Shown piece by piece: positions 61,801 through 64,000 of a stretch of DNA of 64,000 bases. Source of the stretch: Lentinus brumalis. Taxonomy: Eukaryota; Basidiomycota; Agaricomycetes; Polyporales; Polyporaceae. The stretch is from NCBI GenBank assembly GCA_001792895.1, contig MARA01000021.1, positions 186,001-250,000 of the forward strand, in the 5' to 3' direction. Made by a program: the position numbers and the translations under genes. Under the pieces are notes generated by a model. The model worked only from the letters and a program-made list of their open reading frames with translations, was not told where the DNA came from and ran no database searches. The number at the start of each line of letters is the position of its first letter. Position 1 is the first letter of the stretch.

Positions 61801-64000
61801 CGACACTCCGCTCCCGCTCTCCATCCGATGCGCGCACCTTCAAGTTGGACCTCAGAGCACTGCCCGCTCCCTTCCGGTGTGGGTGCTCACGTACTGGACA
61901 GAAGTCCTCCGTCTACGCTCGCCAGATGGTCCCTACGCGGCTTGGAAAGATGCTGAGCAATACCTGCAAAAACACCGTCAGCTCTGGAGGTCGTCACACA
62001 TGCGCAAGACCTGTACCGTTGTGGACGAAGTCTTCGAACGTCTGGCCACTGTTCCGTGGGATGGGCTTGTGCGAGGCTTCGACAACTCGGAGCCGCTGCA
62101 CCAGATCGCCCGCTATGCCAGCAAGCGTTGGCTCACCGACGTTCACGAGAACCAGCTGTTGGACGTCCTGCGCGTCGCTGCAAGCCGTCACCCGAAAGGA
62201 GGTCGCATCGAGGTCGAGAACTTGGCGTTCTGGAACTTCTTGACCAACGCTTATGGGAAGCGAGCGGATGGAGCCTATGCAGAGGCACGTCATTATTTGC
62301 GTCCGCGTGGAGTTGGAGAGGCTCTGGTCGAGGGGTTGCGGGATAAGGTCGGGTTCATTGTCAATCTCCGGAACACTCACTGGATTTCCATCTGCGTGGA
62401 CTTCCGGAACGCAACAGTGTTCTACGGTGATTCGCTCAGTGGCAGCGGGTATGATCCTAAGGTTGTCGAGGTCTTGAATTGGTGGATATCTTGCCACAGC
62501 GATCAGATGTTTGCATGGAAAACAATGGGCATCACATACCAGAAAGATGTCTTCTCGTGTGGTTTGCTTAGCTGGAATGGGCTAGCGCATCATCTCTTTC
62601 CTGAAGAGTTCGCTCTCATCCCCGTCGCCGATGTGCAAGATGCTCGTCTTGAGATGCTTGTGCAGGTTGTCGATCGGCATCTGGAACACGTAAGTCATCA
62701 GAAAGTTTGATAGACCATCACCTTACCGACTTTCTAGAGCTTTGACACCGCTGGAGAAGACTTCCCCTTCTCCTTCACCTTCCCTGCCCCAGGATTGCCG
62801 GCTTCATCGTCGTCAGCAGCACCGTCATCGCCACAAGCAGCACCAGCACCCATATCCGAGCCTTCTGCTCTTCCATACCCCATGTCCTCTCCGACCGTGT
62901 CCGTATCAGTCCCTCAAACATCGCCGTCATGTTCGTCTCTCTCCCTGCCCTCCTTGGGAATGCACGCAGACTCTCCGGGCTCGCTCTTCAACGAGGGTTC
63001 GCCGGACAGGTTCGCTGCTTCGTCACGCTCTCCTACCCTGTCCTACGCCCTCTCAGCATCATCCATCCGATCCGAGAGCATGTACGAACCGTCGATCGCC
63101 TCTGCTGAAGTACACGCCCATGATGAACTTCAATCCACTTCCTCCGCTCGTTCGCCTCAATGTGATCGTACATGGCCACAACAGCAACGTACTGCTCGCT
63201 GAGCGGGCGGACGACCTTCAGCGCGATGCCCGTCTCGTTTTCGAGATCCTGTTTCACCGCGATGGCCGCAACACCTTTTAAGTACGCGCGGACGTCCTCG
63301 TCCTTGGCCTCCGACTCGGACAGCTCAGCGTAGTTCACACTGCTCTTGCCGAGCTTCGCGCTGAGGCGGCTCATGAGCGGCGCTTCCAGGTGGTGGTATT
63401 CCGCGTATTTCATGAGGTCCGCTTGCGTGAACGCCCAGCCGTAGTACATGGGGAGCTCGCCCTTGTGCTTCGGGCCGACGTCCTCTGGATCCAGGGCGTC
63501 CCGCGGCTGATGCGTTCCCAGGAGGTAGTGCCATCTCTGCGCGTAGCATCAGTGCCGTGTCTCGCAACTGGGCAGCAAAGTTGTAGATGGAATACGTACT
63601 GACTGGGGTGCCATAGTGGACTCGAACCTTGACCGGTGGATTGTTATAAACGTCGTCGAGTGAGCACAGGCGGCGTTCCAATGGAGGAAGAGGCAAGGCG
63701 GCACCGCGACGGGTTTACTTAGATGTATTCACTAGCTGTGGAGAATTTCCGTATCCGTATGGCCGAAGGGAGCGCGAGGGAAATACTAGATCGTTTGTAC
63801 AGTGAACGTTGACCTTGGGGTTCGCCGCCAACCGGAGGAGGAGGAGGAGGAGAGAACGGGAGTGCAAGTGCGAACCACTTCAACAAGGGCGCCTGGGAGC
63901 CACGTGCGCTTGGGGTCCGACTCCTCCGAGGGCTCATATCCTTGCTTGACCGCTCCTCCTTCCGACCAAACCCAAACCAACTCGTCACTCATCTGCAAGA

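Overview
The window looks like nuclear DNA of a filamentous basidiomycete, probably a wood-associated agaricomycete. Intact genes are split by many 50-70 nt GT-AG introns. Wall-degrading enzymes are present (GH71, GH28). The mobile elements are of kinds common in fungal genomes: a LINE with RNase H, a Ty1/copia element, a chromodomain Ty3/gypsy element and a small TA-flanked inverted-repeat element. The organism is inferred; nothing in the window names it. All exon joins were worked out by eye from splice signals, phase and protein similarity.

Layout. (1) 45-2162 holds an intact queuosine-salvage (QNG1/DUF2419) gene; a direct duplicate at 11818-13746 carries a frameshift. (2) 2163-11817 between the copies has no gene I can support. 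It contains a promoter-like stretch near 7230, recurrent splice-like motifs, a strong hairpin at 9723-9788 and a degenerate GC-rich tandem repeat at about 10190-11100. (3) 13766-17409 is a 5'-truncated LINE with a poly-A tail and a 17-bp target duplication, inserted just past the edge of the duplicate. (4) 17424-22990 is gene-poor, with a candidate homeodomain-like gene near 21551-22237. (5) 23180-43870 is the conventional gene block: a family-A small protein, an ASCH-like protein, a class I aminoacyl-tRNA-synthetase-like membrane protein, GH71, cytosolic asparaginyl-tRNA synthetase, an Erv2-type sulfhydryl oxidase, Dph5, an F-box/LRR protein, GH28, a two-TM protein, an unresolved multi-exon locus and a type II membrane protein. 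(6) 44357-49839 is a copia element with identical LTRs; its 3' LTR carries a nested 277-bp element. (7) 50142-60232 is a 10.1-kb chromovirus on the minus strand, also with identical LTRs and with an unusual extra ORF downstream of integrase. (8) 60409-63614 has two more family-A copies around a ULP1-type protease gene; the last copy is truncated and overlaps the protease gene tail to tail.

How the genes relate. Several act in translation (queuosine salvage, AsnRS, a synthetase-like protein, diphthamide synthesis on eEF2), but they are on both strands and look like unlinked housekeeping genes. GH71 acts on alpha-1,3-glucan and GH28 on pectin. The most unusual items are the chromovirus with its third ORF, the nested element that dates itself against the copia LTRs, the family-A/protease chimera, and the duplicated QNG1 whose exons match while one intron does not. 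Nearly all transposon ORFs have single-base frameshifts although their LTR pairs are identical, so assembly indels should be excluded before the breaks are read as biology.
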